The notes beneath the pieces are model-generated. The model did not search any database, had not been told where the DNA came from, and saw only the letters and a list, made by a program, of their open reading frames with translations. From an uncultured Parvimonas sp. (GTDB lineage: Bacteria > Bacillota > Clostridia > Tissierellales > Peptoniphilaceae): a DNA stretch of 5,929 nucleotides. Below are positions 5,560 through 5,929 of the stretch, one piece after another. Where the stretch lies: the NCBI GenBank assembly GCA_902470455.1, contig CABRGI010000053.1, positions 1 to 5,929 on the forward strand, given 5' to 3'. Within the stretch, counting starts at the first letter, position 1; every line of letters begins with the position of its first letter. The translations under genes and the position numbers were made by a program.

Positions 5560-5605
5560 ATAAACTCCTCATAAAATTCTAATTTGTCAATTTCTCGTCC
5601 ATCTC

Positions 5606-5634
5606 ATTATATCACTTTTTCCACAGTTTTTCAT
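5606..5634 (-). promoter_or_regulatory. Extended -10 promoter for the VOC gene, inside module copy 2
   Basis: The minus strand has ATGAAA (5629-5634), a 17-nt spacer and TATAAT (5606-5611), with TG at the extended -10 position. It is positionally equivalent to the GNAT promoter, with one base weaker in the -35 box. The predicted leader is about 40 nt. Confidence 0.7.
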
Positions 5635-5804
5635 TTACTCAAGTTAAATATTTATTTTTATAACTATGTTTTTTAATCCAACATAAAATAGTACAAGATT
5701 TTTAAGGTTTTTTTCTCTTTTGCCTTATTTTATCCTTAAATAGTTCATCATCTTGACCCATTTCCTTCCGCTTTACTAATTTTTGATTAAGACAATTTTC
5801 TTAT

Positions 5805-5833
5805 AAAAAAAGATTGAAGACTAGTCCTCAATC
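5805..5833 (-). terminator. Rho-independent terminator in module copy 2
   Basis: A 9-bp stem (5812-5820 with 5825-5833, one G-U pair in the RNA) has a CTAG loop and is followed on the minus strand by seven T. It starts 3 nt after the stop of the RsmB-like frame and corresponds to the terminator at 4020-4045. The sequence change between copies keeps pairing through a wobble. Confidence 0.8.
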
Positions 5834-5835
5834 CC

Positions 5836-5928
5836 TTAATTCTCTTTAATAAATTTTATTATAAAAAATCCATTATGTTTTTGCTTTTCTGGTAATAATT
5901 TTATAAATTTTTCTGATTTACCCAAAAA
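5836..5928 (-). CDS. C-terminal end of an RsmB-like RNA methyltransferase, truncated by window edge
   Basis: Thirty codons and a stop are visible: FLGKSEKFIKLLPEKQKH, then NGFFIIKFIKEN. The (D/N)GFFI-K-F/L-x-K ending after a leucine-proline stretch is characteristic of RsmB, which methylates C967 of 16S rRNA. The frame is open to the window edge. This may be the end of the authentic gene, with its own terminator 3 nt downstream, or another duplicated tail like 4049-4141. I favour the former slightly, but the window cannot show it. The family call is tentative because only the tail is seen. Confidence 0.45.
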   Translation of the reverse strand, partial: FLGKSEKFIKLLPEKQKHNGFFIIKFIKEN

Positions 5929-5929
5929 T

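Larger units (their letters stand above)
5574..5929 (-). repeat. Long repeated intergenic module, copy 2 (upstream of VOC gene), cut by window edge
   Basis: This aligns with 3738-4142 with the same internal order: RsmB-like tail, terminator, decayed short frame (5644-5761, with a one-base A-run frameshift relative to the other copy), promoter, and the conserved end AAATTCTAATTTGTCAATTTCTC-like block split at 5574-5596. It lacks the extra 50 bp of copy 1. The window ends just where copy 1 turns into exporter-like sequence, so its right boundary is not visible. Apart from the tail at 5836-5928, no gene is present in 5560-5929. Confidence 0.85.

Overview
The window comes from a very AT-rich genome, visibly well under 35% G+C. 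Shine-Dalgarno sites are AGGAG-type, one start is TTG, and promoters are TATAAT-type. Together with the gene families present, this fits a low-GC Bacillota (Clostridia or Tissierellia-like anaerobe). A Fusobacteriota-like host cannot be excluded, and I do not name a species.

Layout. The left edge (1-641, + strand) holds the C-terminal two-thirds of a TIGR01212/YhcC-type radical SAM protein. It ends in a hairpin terminator shared with a convergent set of genes. Everything else reads on the minus strand. In transcription order from the right these are: the tail of an RsmB-like RNA methyltransferase at the right edge (5836-5928), a bleomycin-resistance-like VOC protein (5170-5559), a class I SAM methyltransferase (4277-5041), a GNAT acetyltransferase (3287-3724), a single-chain ABC exporter (1529-3079, best start TTG), a DUF2087 protein (1186-1455) and a second GNAT (696-1175). 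The last three lie close together and may form one operon.

The unusual part is the right half. The VOC, methyltransferase and GNAT genes are single-gene units in the same orientation. Each is followed by a copy of a 35-bp repeat (3251-3285, 4184-4218, 5112-5146). Upstream of the GNAT and VOC genes lie two copies of a long module (3738-4142 and 5574-5929), about 85% identical by eye. Read along the minus strand, each module carries an RsmB-like C-terminal tail with its stop codon, a rho-independent terminator, a decayed short reading frame, and an extended -10 promoter that fires into the accessory gene. The left copy is joined to about 43 bp that closely match the interior of the ABC exporter gene of this same window. 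I read the region as an accretion site, downstream of an rsmB-like gene, where resistance or modification genes are exchanged between conserved flanks that supply a terminator and a promoter. Whether the moving unit is the gene (cassette-like) or the intergenic module (MITE-like) cannot be decided from this window.

The functions are typical accessory ones: two acetyltransferases, a small-molecule-type methyltransferase, a drug-binding-type VOC protein and an exporter. No substrate can be assigned. No tRNA, rRNA, CRISPR array, transposase or integrase was found.
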